A stretch of 64,000 nt of DNA from Branchiostoma lanceolatum. Its lineage: Eukaryota; Chordata; Leptocardii; Amphioxiformes; Branchiostomatidae. The DNA is taken from NCBI RefSeq assembly GCF_035083965.1, contig NC_089726.1, forward strand, positions 18,729,501 to 18,793,500, written 5' to 3'. The first letter of the stretch is position 1; every line of letters begins with the position of its first letter. The notes beneath the pieces are model-generated. The model worked only from the letters and a program-made list of their open reading frames with translations. It was not told where the DNA came from and did no database searches. Below, in pieces: positions 21,801 through 36,800 of this stretch. The position numbers and the translations under genes are program-made.

Positions 21801-24800
21801 AAAAAAGTATTTCAATCGAAAACCGTGATAACTACTTTTAGACGTGATAACGTCTGTCACAAACGTATCCCATTATTTCACTAGTAAGACAATTTGTGAA
21901 GCCTTTACTAGTAAATAAATGGGATAGCACCCCCTTTTTCCCATTAATTTATGCAGCTCAAGCTATTCATCCCATTTTTTTATTCCAAAAAAGTATTTCA
22001 ATCGAAAACCGTGATAACTACTTTTAGACGTGATAACGTCTGTCACAAACGTATCCCATTATTTCACTAGTAAGACAATTTGTGAAGCCTTTACTAGTAA
22101 ATTAATGGGATAGCACCCCCTTTTTCCCATTAATTTACTAAAAGAGATATCTAACTCCTACTAGTGTATTGTTGATATAGCACCCTCTTATCCCATTAAT
22201 TTACTATAAGAGACATGTAAAATACCTTAATAGTGTATTGTTGGGATAGCACCCTCTTATCCCATTAATTTACTATAAGAGACATGTAAAATACCTTACT
22301 AGTGTATTGTTGGGATAGCACCCTCTTATCCCATTAATTTACTATAAGAGACATGTAAAATACCTTACTAGTGTATTGTTGGGATAGCACCCTCTTATCC
22401 AATTAATTTACTATAAGAGACATGTAAAATACCTTATTAGTGTATTGTTGGGATAGTACCCTCTTATCCCATTAATTTACTATAAGAGACATGTAAAATA
22501 CCTTACTAGTGTATTGTTGGGATAGCACCCCCTTATCCCATTAATTTACTATAAGAGATTATCTAACTGTTACTAGTGTATTGTTGAGATAGCACCCTCT
22601 TATCCCAATAATTTACTATAAGAGACATGTAAAATACCTTACTAGTGTATTGTTGGGATAGCACCCCCTTATCCCATTAATTTACTAAAAGAGATATCTA
22701 ACTCTTACTAGTGTATTGTTGAGATAGCACCCTATTATCCCAATAATTTGTTATAAGAGACATGTAAAATACCTTACTAGTGTATTGTTGGGATAGCACC
22801 CTCTTATCCCATTAATTTACTATAAGAGAAACAGGAATTATTTTAAGAGCTAAATAAATGGACTAAATAATCAAGTCTTGGTATGCATTTACACAAATGA
22901 TTAACAATGGTTATAAATAAACTTAAGGCAAAGGATGGAATAACATGGAAATCAATATGGTAATTGTGTGGCGCATTGGGCGCAGGGTGTTTGGTCAGGA
23001 AGCCAGAGGTCCTGGGTTCGAATCCCTTGACATGACCCAATGCTGTGCCCTTGGATCAGGCACTTAACATGAATTTCCAGCTTGTACTCTTCAGTACAAA
23101 TGACATTACATGTAAGGCATGTTTGAGCAAGTAAACGAGCCCACCACACTTATTGAAAGGAGTAGTTGTCCCTCTTGGTGTGAGCAGATTTAGAAAATCT
23201 GCCTGGATATGCAGCTTGAACTCTTCAGTACAAAACTGGCGTTACGCCATGAGGCATTTTACGAGGTATGCAAACAAACAAACAAACAAACAAAAGCTGC
23301 ATGTAAAGTGTGCAATGTACCTCACCATTGTTTTCCATCTCGGCAGTTGTCTCCTTTGCCTCATCACAGACCTGAAGCATTGACTCCTCCGCCATCTGAG
23401 CAACAATGGCTCTGTAAACCATCTTCTCGTACACTACAGAGCAAAAATATACTCAATTGAACTTATATCTAATTTAGAACATAACTGCAATATCAACTTT
23501 GATGCCAAGCAGCCTATTCATCTGCTTTCTGACTCATTGGTTATGTTAGGAAGCAGTACTAGCAAGCACCAGAAAAAGGTGTCTTCATAGATACTACAAG
23601 AGCAAAATTATGATCATCATCATCATTCCAGGGCATTTTCACTCCTTTGGAGGAACCCCTCCCTTGTCAGACTCCAGGTTTTCCTCTGTCGAGCGGTTCT
23701 TGGCCATGTAGGGCCCAGGTGTTTAGTTAGATGGTCACTCCATCTTATTTTGGGCCGCCCTCTTGGTCTCTTCCAGGCTCTCGGTGTCCATTCTGTTGTT
23801 CTTAGCGCCCACCTGTTGTGCTGTAGCCTTGCTACATGTCCTGCCCAGCAGTGTTTTGCTGTATTGACAGCAGTGACGATGTCTAGATCTGTAACTCCTG
23901 TCTGGAGTCGGATCCAGCAGTTTCTTTGTCTGTCACGGAGGGTTATGCCTAGCATGATCCTCTCCATCTTCCGCTGTGCAACCCTGAGCATTTCCATTTG
24001 TGTGGTGGTCAGTGCCCATGTCTCGCTGTCATAGGTCATCACAGGCAGAATGTTACTGGTTGAAAACCTTCCTCTTGAGTGTGATGCTAGCTTTCCTGCT
24101 TCTCATGATGTTGTCCACTTTACCGAAAGCTGCCCATCCCAGTGTGATGCGTCTCTTGATCTATGGTAGGAGACTTCCATCTTGTGACACTTTTCTGCCC
24201 AGGTAAATGTAGCTGTTCACCTCTTCTATTTCTTTCCCATTTACCATTACTGGGGCTTTGTCAACATGTTTGTTGTACATCACCTTGGTCTTATGATAAC
24301 TTTTGCCAAATCATCAAATTACAAAAATCATTTCTATGATCACAACCTTACGAAAATTGATATATACAGATTTTGCAAGACAGTCGTCAAAAACAATTCA
24401 TTTCATAGAAAGCATCATAGGGTCATCCTGTCAATAGTGCAGGGCTCGAAATTCAGTTCTGGAAATAGGTGCATTGGTGCACCTAACCTAACCTTAAGAT
24501 TTAGGTGCACAGAAAGAATTTTGGTTGCACGACATAAGATAAAGTAAAATGTTGGCAAAACATAATTACAAACAATTAATTATTGCCTCTCCCAAAATCT
24601 AAGTAATACATCAAGGTTATATTGCTTTTTCAGCTACTCAAATTTCAAGAATATTCTGTATACCATTGTACAATAGCACCTTTGCCCTATAGCCTACCAA
24701 AATACATAGGTGCACTAGCCCCTCCTCAAAAATTAAATGCAATTTTGGGTGCACAAAAGACCACAAGCACCCAATACTTGAGCCTTGATAGAGCAAAACG

Positions 24801-27800
24801 GTCGATAGCCACTAATCCTTTCGTCGGATAGTGCTCATTAACCGACTAAATACCGACCGAATTCCCTGCGAAGTGGCGATTTTCCGACCAATCCCAAAAT
24901 ACCCTAACTGACGTATTTCCGACCAACCGATTTCCGACCAAAACCATGTACTGTGTCAACGTTCACATGGTTCAGATGATGTATCCTTTCGCTCTGAACG
25001 AAAATTATCAAACCATGAAATCCCTTTACATTTTAGCACATCGCAACATTGTAACTTACTTTTTTCAGGTCCTGTCTTTGGCCACTGACTTGTTCAGGAA
25101 CAAACTAGAAACTTTACAGTTCTGTTCTTGGGTTCAAATCCTTGTTGGGTTGTAGTAAGCGGCCAATAAACTTGGACCGTGTTTTCTCAAAATTATCACA
25201 AAAGATACACAGAAACTTTACACAGCAATTTAGAGTAGTGATGTGCGAAGCACATGTTCAGCACTATTCCGAGGGAATGAATGTTTTCATTGAAAATTTT
25301 CTCTCAGAAATGACGAAAACACGTGTATGTGATCTCACCTCATCACATGTGCTTGGTCTTGTCGCCTGTGTCAGACTCCAAATCTGACCACAACGTTGCC
25401 AGTTCTTATCGGAAAATGTTGAATCTTGTATAAATAAAGGCCGCTTCAGTGTCCCCGTTCTGGTCACTTTGTGCTTGGTCGTTTCTTCTCTCTCTGTGAA
25501 CATTGTCCCAATACCATTCCTCAGTCCTGGTACATGTAACGTTAGCTCGGACAGTCGTTGTGGAAGGTTCAAGTCGACATAACAGTTGACAGTCCTGGTT
25601 CGCGCGGTGATCCGTCGGAAACTTCCGTGACGTAATATCAGTACAGACTCTCACACCGAAGTTAATCATGGATACGAAGTAATCCCAGATAATATGGCGA
25701 AAATGATGCTCTTTTCCCCAGTACATTCTAACTCCAGATTTTTCGGATACAACTATAGCCATTTATAATCTCTAATATTTCCAACAAAAATAATGTTCAT
25801 CGTAACTTTATTTTTGTGCCACAGGGCCGGTCTTCCGGCGAATAATTCCTGTAACCATGTATTAGTGCGCGACATTGGTAATGCGGCCTGGTCGCCTGAT
25901 TACCCAGATATTGCATTCCATGTTCGCTTGAAATTGAAATCAAGTTTCGGCGCAGCGTTTTTAACTGGTGTCGCCGGTTTGCAAAAGGCTTGGAAATGTT
26001 TCGGAAACGAATTTAAAACGTGTCTAGTAGAAGGGAATTTTCAAACAAGAATGACAATCTAAAAACATTGTCATGGCGATGGTGGCCTTTGAGTATAAGT
26101 GAAGATAAGGTCCGCATGTGCATAAATTATATTAGTTGATCATCTGCTTGTTTTAGGTATGAATAATAAATCTAAACAAAGACGCCTATCATTATGGCAT
26201 TCCTTGTCAATTTTGTAAATCAAGCCTGGACTTACATAATAGTAAATGATGGTGGCATTTACTTACTGCAGTTGTGAAATTCCCATCACTTTACAGTTCA
26301 TCTGTGTTGCTACAAGTCATTCTGAATAAAATTGCCAACACAAAATTGTCGACTGATCAGAATATGTTAAACGCTTCAAAGTAATCAATGGAAAACCAGC
26401 ATTTCTTTAGATTTAGTTAACTGCAAACGAACCGTTGACCGGTGTTATTTTATAGTATTTTCCAATGCTTGGCTTAATAATGTGGATCTGTTTCCATCTC
26501 CAGCTGTACGACCAACTTCACCAAGCCGGACTCCAGCAGTGTTATGAACATGACCAACATGACGGCCGTCAACGGGACCAACACCACCTTACAGATCTCA
26601 CCAGTGGTGGAGTTCTGGGAGTGAGTTTTGGAACAATTTTTTAGTTGAAAGGCAGCTTGTGACTCTCTGTGTAAAACAACTCTATATGTAGGCCAGATTC
26701 TTAAATCAAAACATATCCAAATATACAATATACAATATCAATATATATCAATAATTGATTGCCTGTCATTTTAAAGGGCTATTTTTTTCCTGTTCCTTCA
26801 GATAATCAAATTTTGGTGTTTTTTTTGTTGTATCCTGTGTTATTTCAGAAACAATGAACTGAATATGTTCTGTCAACCAGAAAGGGATGTTTTATACTAA
26901 TCAAATGTAAATTGGTCTGAGATTTAAGGCTTATGTTAAAAGTCACAGTTAACTTCCCGTCCCTTTAAACAATTAAGTTTTGTTGCATGGATTTCATTCG
27001 TTTGGTCGTTCAGACCATTTTCACAATCTGTTGATTTTTAGTTGTTTACCTTGCAGTGCCTAGTGGCACAGTAAATTTTATTGCTGTTTCAGTAGCAGGG
27101 TATATTTTTTACAGGGAGAGGTTGCTACCCTTTTCCCTTTAACGTGCTCGAGGTACCTCATTTTACGTCCTTTCTGAAAAACGGGTGCAACACCAACCGA
27201 GATGGCCTTCTTAGGACTAAACCGGGGGCTCCTTATAACCAACTAATCGGAACCAAGAGCTCAACTGTGAGGATGCTAACTTTACCAGTTAATAAGCTAC
27301 AGGGTCATCCCCATGGAATTCTTTAAAGACTCAAATCTTCCTGCATTCTTTTGATTGTTGTCCCTCTTCTGTATCTGCAGGAACAAAGTGTTGAACATGT
27401 CGGAAGGAGTGGAGGACCTTGGGGAGGTCCAGTGGGAGCTGGCCGTGTGTCTTCTCTGTGTCTGGGTCGTCGTCTACTTCTGCGTCTTCAAGGGGGTCAA
27501 GTCCACAGGCAAGGTAGGGTCAATGTCTGCTTCAGTGTATTTAAGGTGGTCAAGTCCACTGGCAAGGTAGGGTCAATGTCTGCTTTAATAAATGGGTGAT
27601 AAGAGAACAAATTAGGGAACGTACCTCCGAACCAGAAGGTTTGGAGTTCCAATCCCGGATGTTATGTTACTGCTCACCTGGCTTGCTTGCTCGAGCTTTT
27701 ATCTTTATCCCAATTTTTATTGCAAATGCAAAGAGGGGCACAGCCTTACTCTTTTCGAGCGTTTTCATCCACTGTCCATTTCAGGTACTGACTGCCATTT

Positions 27801-30800
27801 TGGTGTCCCTGATTTGAATTTCAATTAACCATAGCTCAGACATACACTGCGTTTTTTAAAGACATCTGTAAGTTTTAGGATTTGATTCATTAGAATTGCA
27901 ACGATACAATACATGTTTTGGGCACAGGCAGCTGTTGCTGTGTCGTGACCCACACATAACATAGCACGTATCTAAAATATACTGTATTTTGGCATTCTCT
28001 TCATTTAGCTTTAAACAGACATATGATAACGGTTTTTGGGAGGGTCAAAAGGTTTCCATATGTGCGAAAACACTCGAGGTTCGATTCACTGAAATGCAAA
28101 TAGCTAAGTAAGCCGGCGCCTCCATATTGGTGTCCCTATGACGTCACGTGAAAACACAATATCAATCAATGTGTGGAAGGTATTCGAGAATGAGCTGTCC
28201 ACATACAAATAACGTGACTCAGTTTAATGTCCCCTCCGTGTGATTAACCTTCCTTTCCCCTCCCTGTGTTCACTTCCCCAGGTGGTGTACTTCACCGCTA
28301 CCTTCCCGTATGTGATGCTGACTGTCCTGCTGATCCGGGGTGCCACACTAGATGGCGCTGCTGACGGGCTCTTCTTCTACCTGAACCCAGACTGGGAGAG
28401 ACTGAAAGACCACAAGGTGGGAAACTCACCTGTTCTCCCACCTGTACTCTCATCAGTCTCCGCACCTGTCCTCACACGTGTCTCCTCACCTGTCGCAAGA
28501 GGGGTGGCTAGGCTAGAAGAAGTAACTTTTAGCACCATCGACGGAACTATCCTATAAAAAGTAGATGTATTCTATATTTGACTTTTGAATTGATTTTAAT
28601 CATATATGTCAACTTTCAATGTCTAAAAGTTTAGATTTGAAGTTGACATTTGAATTGTTGAAGAGATTAATCAGTCATGTGTGATAACAGTAACAAGAAT
28701 ATTCATCAATCAGTGAAAAAGGTAACGAGATACGCACCTCCAAATTTTCGATGTCTACTGTTCATCTTGATCACGGAGTGACCTAGTCTTGCGAGAACAC
28801 GAGACTAGGACGAGACTTGTGATGTGATTTTAATCATATTTGTCAACTTTCAGTGTCTAAAAATTGAAATTTGAAGTGACGTTTGTGCTGTAGGTGTGGA
28901 TCGACGCAGGTACTCAGATCTTCTACTCCTTCGCCATCGGCTATGGCTGTATGACAGCTCTGGGCAGCTATAACAAGTTCCACAACGACTCCTACAAGTA
29001 GGTGGCTGCTGAAAAATATTTGTGTTGATCTCGTTGAATTGTTACTGTTGTAAGATAAAAGACTAATAAAAACAACACGGAAATTTCCTATTTGACATGT
29101 AGAATGGCTGTAACAATGCAACTCCTTTTGGTAGACAGTAATTGGGCTTGCCGGAACCAGCAACCGCCATGTTTTATATTAAACAACTTCATGACCTTTG
29201 GTTACACTTTTTATTCAGAACAGCACTTTCATAGGCTTTCGTAGATTCGAGTACGCATGTGCAGTGTCAACGTTGAAGGCCCATGAGACGTAAACAAAAC
29301 CCATCTGGGCATTGTCATGCAAATCGAGACAATGATCGAGACGACTGTTAACAAGCCATGAGCCTTCACCTTTGACACTGCACATGCGTACTCGAATCTA
29401 CGAAAGCGCTTATTGTTGTTGACTTGTTTTCCCCATCTCATATGGATAGCTTACACCAACAATGGCTCGTTGACATGAGGTTAAAGTTAAAGTTACTACT
29501 TAAGTTTTCCCCATCTGTAGACAGACCATCCTGATTGCCACAGTGAACGTCTTCACCAGTCTGTACTCGGGCCTGGTGGTCTTTTCTGTACTCGGGTTCA
29601 TGGCCAAGGAACAGGGGTTGGCTATCAAGGACGTGGCCGCATCAGGTACTGGAACTCGGTGGGATATTGCGTTAGGAGCGGTGTTTTAAGTTCACAATTG
29701 AAACAATGCAGCAGTACATTGGTACGAAATTCTACTACGCTCTACACAATATACCTTGTGGAGGCTCTGCTAAAACCGAGCTGACGTTATCACTATTGTG
29801 GGCGTGGCCTCTAACCAGCCAATCAGTGAATCGCCAATGCGATTTCTCAAGGTAAAGCCATTCTCTGATTAACTGAAAGCTGGTACGAGGCCACACCCAC
29901 AAAAGGGGAAATTTTTGCCCGGTTTAGCAGAGCCTCCCCTATGTATATTGTATAGGCCGCGGGCGAGGTTCTGTGTAGGAGAATGTGGCACGACATGTGG
30001 TGTGATGAGTTCGTATTGTGAGCTCCTCGCAAAAAAGGTAAACATAAAACCACCACGAATATTTCACATTTCGCAGTATCATTTTTGTAGTCACCAGAGT
30101 TTGTTTGTGTGGTACTGTTACCGTGACTGTAAAATATGTACGCTGATATACCTACAGTTTTTCCTGCAGTTATCTATCCCCCTCATTTCAAAATATCTGG
30201 AAAATAAGAAATGTTGTTAGTGTGGCTTAGTATAAAGCATTGTTAACGTTATCATGGCCTAGTAAAACAATCATTGTGGTGGGGTCCTGTGGTGGAACGG
30301 CATCGTGTTCGACCCAGATAAACCCAGCGGTCCCGGGTTTGAATCCCCCGAAGTCACCCTTGTGAAAAGGCACTTTACACGACTTTCCTAACTCTGCTCT
30401 GGTGTTTAAAAATGTATATGGGTATATTGTTCTCTGTACGTGTAACTGTTAAAATAAGTTATGAAAAACTTGAGTGCAGTGCCACATCATTCTTGTTTGT
30501 CCAAAAGCGAAGTAAAAACATAAATCATTACCTCCCTACAGGGCCGGGCCTGGTGTTCATCGCGTACCCACGGGCGCTGTCGCCAATGCCGCTCGCCCCG
30601 CTGTGGTCCTGTCTCTTCTTCTTCATGATCATTCTGGTCGGACTGGACAGTCAGGTAAAGGGAACTTCATTAACTCGCCAATATCTTCCCCAAGTCGGCC
30701 TTAGCGACTGTCAGTCGAGAGCATCCTTCCTTCAAGTCCTTTCTGAATACCACCTCATCGTCAAGTCTGTTTAGCCAATTCATGAAACAATGCCATGGAA

Positions 30801-33800
30801 TACGTGTATTAAAGGGTTTTATGATGTCAACATAACATTTCAGCCTAGTCTTCTTAAAATACCATGAAATATCGCAAATATTGCAGTGTGTGGGCTTGAA
30901 GGGTATGGAGGGTACCTAAGACCACACCGATTGAACGGTTGGTGCTCGGGGTAAAAGAAATAAGTGTGGCAATTAAAAACTATTGCCATAGCGAAGGTGT
31001 CTGGGTTGATCTTACTTCACTGTAAGGAAAGTACCAACGTACGTAGCACTCTTAGTTCTGCCATGATATTTGTTAGAACGCACTTAGAAATCAGAAAGGC
31101 GTCTGCCAAGCAGATGTAGAAAGGCACCATAACTTGAGGAGTTCCAAGTAGATATCGAAAGGCCTAAGCACACTCCTGGTGCACCGTCTTTTCTCTGCCG
31201 TTTGTGGATAGGTGGAGTGAGAATCTAAGCCAGAAGTTTAGAAATTCGGTTTGCTGGGGCTCCTATGATCGTTTTAGTTGTTATTCTTGCTCTGTAGGTT
31301 GTGTTTTCGAGGAGCTACTGTTGTCTTTTTGCACCCTTCCACATACAGCGTTCAGAGTAGACTGCCCAAGCGGTAACCAGGTTCTTTATCGTTCTGTTAA
31401 AAAACTTTGCCTTTTCTATATATGCTTGGATCTCTACAAGCTTTGGTGTCCGCAGCACATTCTTGTGATTATAGATCAACTGGGGTAGGTTGAAGACCCT
31501 TTTCAAGGCTAGAATACTAGATTCGGTGTCCCTTGAACTCTCTGACACACTCCCACCAGTGCGAAATCGGACACCACGTAAGTATGTCATCTGTCATTGA
31601 CCTGCGTGCTGGGATGCCAGACCGTGCTAACGAGGTATAGAGTGACAGGCGAGCGTCCACAGAGTTTGCAGGGACGGATTGCAGAAATTCCTGTGCAATT
31701 CTGGGAATTCTTGTAAATCGGGCGTAAAATTTACTATTAAGCTCGCTCCTGAAGCTTCGCTAAAAATGATGCTTGTCAAGACTAGAGTATAAACACAGAC
31801 GTTTCACTTCAAATCCTCCGGTTGAATTCAGATTTCCATACTTTTTGCAACAGTAAAGTGAAAAGCATTGATTTTGTTGTCACGTTATAACTAAACTTAT
31901 CTATGTCCTCAGAGAATCAATTTGGGCTGGTGCAGGAAAGGGGGGGGTTCTGGCCATGGATCATGTTAAGTCTGCAGTGAAAACAAAAAATCTGTATTAC
32001 GATGGTGATACATTGGAAATGCATATTCGCGGTGGTATGCTTTTGCGGTGGAGGGGCCACCGCGATTAGGCCAGGTTGATTTAATTAATTCAACGGATGA
32101 CATCCCCTCGCGAATCAAATTTTGTCCGTTTCGAAAAAAAAGAAAAATCGGCCATACTGTAAATCATACAAAGCAGTTGCAAAATGAGAAAATATTTGCT
32201 GTAAATTGTGAAAAAATATATATATTTCAGAAAACAGATACTCGTGTCGTAAAGGTCAATTCCAAAGTCAAAGAAGATGTTTTGAAAGAACAAAAATGAA
32301 GAATGAAAACCTTTCTGACCAAATAGATTTCAATATCAAGGCAACTCTTTTTTGCCGAACTTTTTTTGTCCGCACGCTCGCATCAGTTTGAGGGTATCAT
32401 CCATACAATCAAATCAACATGGCTTAACCGCAAATATAAAACCACTGTGAGCATTTAAAACTAAACAGCATTTCGAGTGTTTCAGAACATTTCCCTGCTA
32501 CGAATTCCCCCGCAGTTTGTTGGAGTGGAGGGTTTTGTGACGGCCGTGGTGGACATGATCCCGTACCTGCGCCGAGGCTACAACCGTGAACTCTTCATCG
32601 CCGGCCTCTGTGTCTTCAACTTACTGCTGGGACTCACCATGGTCACTAATGTACGTAAAGCCCCCTCTCATTGGACCCGCGGCACGCTGGCGGCGTCGCT
32701 GCGGCCAATCGAATTGACAAAGCAGTCAACGAATTTCATCGACAAAAACGAATCTTTTTAAGCTTTGTGTGTTTTGTTGTCTTTTTGGCCATACTTGTAC
32801 GTTTTGAATGGTATTCCCATTATAAAGTCAAGGGTAACAAAAATCCAGTTTAGGACGCAGCGACGCCGCTAGCTTGCCTCGGGTCCAGTGAGATGGGGGC
32901 TCAACGAAGACGCTAGTTTCCGTCTCCTTAACGGTCGTCGCCTTTTTGAGACGGTCGTTGAATTTTTACGTGTATTTATTTGTTTGTTTGAACCTTTGCT
33001 TATTCATGATAAGCTCAAATCGGCACGCAGGCCGCTTTTCATTGAGGTCATGAGGGAAGAGGTAAGGGTCAGATACAATATAACAGAGATACACAGTCAT
33101 TTGAGTCCTTATAACTGTATCAACATATACTTACTTGATATATCAACATATATCATTACATATTTATGGTACATCAATATACAATTGCTACAACATACAA
33201 CATATGTTAGGGCGCAAGCTGGTTCATAGTCCGTGTCCGTTCGTTTTGTTCATTTAAACCACTGGATTCCTTGCCCAGGGCAAGTCGTAAAGGGAGTGCT
33301 CCTACTGTGAGCTGCCCAGCAGTCTGAGGGGTGAATTGGCCCCCATAGCCACATAAATTCATAAAAGGATAAGTTCGTCTGCCAGCCAAGAACAATAGGA
33401 AAGGACAGATTACCATAATAACTGTCAGAGAATTCACAATTTTTCTGTACTGGTTTCCTAGGAATTCGAACATTATCAAACCATGCAGAATGACTTAGAT
33501 CTCCATCAAAGTGTCACATAATCCAAGGAAGTTTCAATCAGATAAGACCCCTTGGATATAATCAAGACAATACTATGTACAGCTTTCAGTTTTGGGGAAG
33601 TCAACCTTGTTCAAATTTTCAAACTTTTAAACCCTGTCAACGTTGTGTTAGAGTATCTAAATGGATCTAAATTTCCAATGTCTTCCCCATGGGCCCACGT
33701 AAGCCTTGGTAGTTGTGTGTCTAGAAATATGACTTGGGAATTTTTGGGTCTTCTTGTTGTTGTAACCAGCATAGACTGGGTCTCTGTACAACAGTACATA

Positions 33801-36800
33801 TAACTACTAGCCAATGTCTCAAACTAAATTGCAAGCCAGTGTTGTCATTACTTTATTTCTTGGCTAACTGTCCTTCAAGCTAACTTCTTTCTGTGTAGCC
33901 ATACTTCAAATTCTTAAATGTTATCTATAGATTTCAAACATGACTTGAAGAGTAACTTGTACATGGTAAACTGTCTCAGCCAGGCCTCCACTGATGTGTA
34001 CTGTACGGCTGCCAGACGCATACTGAAGCCCTTAGTTTACATTATCCCCTATTTATATAGTTTTACTGGGGTCTTTAAGTTACTTCAAGAGTCTCTTAAA
34101 GGAAGTCAGATTCGGAGCCGTACGTGTGTCTGGTGGTAGGCTGTTCCAGACATTTGGTGCGCGGTAGGCTACCGAACTAGCACGCTCCGTCACTTTTATC
34201 AACTGTTACAGGATTAAAAGGCTTTGTCCAAACCGTGAGGTTCGTGGCGTAGTTGACCAAGGATTAATGAGTAGAGATTTGGGTTTTTGACTCGGGTTCA
34301 AACCCCAGGCGGTGCACTTTTTTTCTCAATGATTTCTTTTATCATTTATCAAGATATTGTCGTACATTTGTGATTAATTGAAATGTTGCTTTATACACGT
34401 TTTTGCTTCTTGTCAACAACATTACCCCTCCCGAAAATTTGATATCAAAATTAGATTGCTTGCAATTGTTGTTCAGAACCACTGCTGAAGATTGAAGGAG
34501 GGTGCTCCAAAAGTTTCGAATCAGGGAAAATTATACAAACAGAGTGAAATTTGATATCGAGAAATCATGTACTTTTTCCTAGTATTAGTTGACCTTGTGA
34601 CTAATTAGATCCATGTGGGTTCAAAAATTTACAATTGTGTTTCTGTTGCCCAGGGGAGTATCTACGTCTTCAAAATCTTCGAAAACTACTCTGCCAGCGG
34701 CATCTCTCTTCTCTTCATGGCCTTCTTCGAGTGTGTGGCCATCGGCTGGATCTTTGGTGAGTGAAACATGGATTTTTTAAAAATGATATAAATCTTAAGT
34801 CTTGACACGGTAAAATGTACTTGCTGTGTACTTAATGTAGCAGAAGTCATATTTCATTGAAAATGAAATTGATTTTGTGAAAGCCTATTTTTGCCTATAT
34901 TGAAGCAAAATTTTTGTGAGAAGTAAACAGCCAGGGCCGATTTGATATGCAACTATCCCTGTTTCAGGAGTGAACCGTTTCTATGACAGCATCGAGATCA
35001 TGATCGGCTACAAGCCCCTGCCGTGGTTCAAAGTCTGCTGGACAGTTCTCACCCCTCTCATCACTGTGGTGAGTCTATTACACCGTAATATTTAGCGTCC
35101 ATAGCAGGCTCTCTTGGCCAGTTTTTTTGCCACGCAACCGCCATGCAGTTGCTGGCATTGTGCCGGGTCTCAGATGTCCACCCTCCATTCTGTCCACCCT
35201 TCCTTTTCGTCCGAGCTGCAGACCGGCTAATCCTCGCCAGAGGGCGCTGCAATGCCAGACTTTGCCAGACGATCATTTCGCCATTGTTATTGGATAGTTG
35301 GTAAATGTGTATGCGCAGACTGCTGATAATCAGATTGCTATTAATCTAAACGGCATCCGAGAAGTTTGATATTTACTTCGACTGATAAAATACAAAGGAC
35401 AATAGTTTGGCCATTAGCTATTATGCAGTAAAGGATAGGGCGGCAAAAATTGTGACGGTTTTCATGCAAGATATACATATGCGACGATCGATGGGGAGGA
35501 CAGGGCGTAACAAAGTCTATATCATTACCTCATTACCTCCATGAAAATGGAAGGTATAGTTTTTACGTGAGCGTGCGTGTGTGTCTGTGTGCTTGTCCGG
35601 CGCAATGACTTCTGGTCAATGTTGATTTAGGCCTCCGTGTGGCCGACCTTGGTACTGCATGCATCATAACGTCCAGTTTTCGTATCTTTGTTCCTGGACA
35701 TGCTGTGTTCTTCTTTATTGCCTTCGCCGTAGGCAGAAGGGTATTTTTGATCGGGATTTGCGGAGTGATGGTGTTGGCGATGTAACTCTTGATGCCATGG
35801 ACGGATGTTGATTTTTTTGTATCAAGTATTGCTCTCCCTGGACTCTTAATCTTCAGGGACAGCGTGGCTTTACTTAGTAATACGTTCCTGTTTTCTCCTC
35901 CAGGGCATTTTCGTGTTCATGTGCGTGACGTGGTCGCCGATGGAGTTTAAACACTTCACGGGGACGTACTACTTCCCCACGTGGGCGGAGACTATCGGCT
36001 GGGTCATGGTGGTGGTGGTCATCCTCTGTGTTCCCGTCACCGCCGTGGTCAAGATCTGCCAGGCCAAGGGGACATTCCGGGAGGTGAGGGAGCAACGATT
36101 ATTATGTTTACCTGCACAGAAGGGAAACATATTGTTTTTGCTCTGTTTCTTCCTCCCCTTCTCCCGTGCCCAACAAATCATTGAGGCCTACTTGTCACCA
36201 TGGTTGTTGGTAATCAAATGACGTGGTGTTCGATTACATAATGTAGCAAGTGGCAGGGCAGATCTGGAGGGACTGGTCGCCATATATATGAATGTGTTTG
36301 AGCAAGAATGAACAGAACAGTAGTTACTTATGCCATGCTAGAATGAAGGTGACCGTGAATGTCATACATTTGCTTGCAAATGGTACATTTCGAGTTCCTA
36401 ATTATTTGCTAATGCATGTGACAAACACAACAGATTAACAGGCGGCAGATTGAAGACATTCTTGGAACACTGTTGGATTCGTTGATTGATGATATTTAAA
36501 TGCTCCTTATGCAGGCTTACTTACCAACACTAAGTGCAGAAATGTCGTTACGCCACACAAAGGCAAGTATTACAGTCAAACCTGACTTCAGAAACCACTC
36601 AAGGCACCCTTGCGTGAAATGGTTGCTTGAGATACGTTATTGGTCTAGACAGGGTAAGGTTAAGTAATATGTAAAAATGGAGGGGACTGTCTTAATGTGG
36701 CTTGCGGCTCGAGTTGGTAACCTGACCAAGTTTAATCGTACTAGAAGATGATATACACTTCATGGCCTTTTTGACGAATTGCCAACGTCAGGTGTGGTCA

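Noticed and set aside
25406-25762. 118-codon minus-strand frame in SLC6 intron 3
   Set aside because: No domain recognised and no flanking splice sites that link it to another exon.
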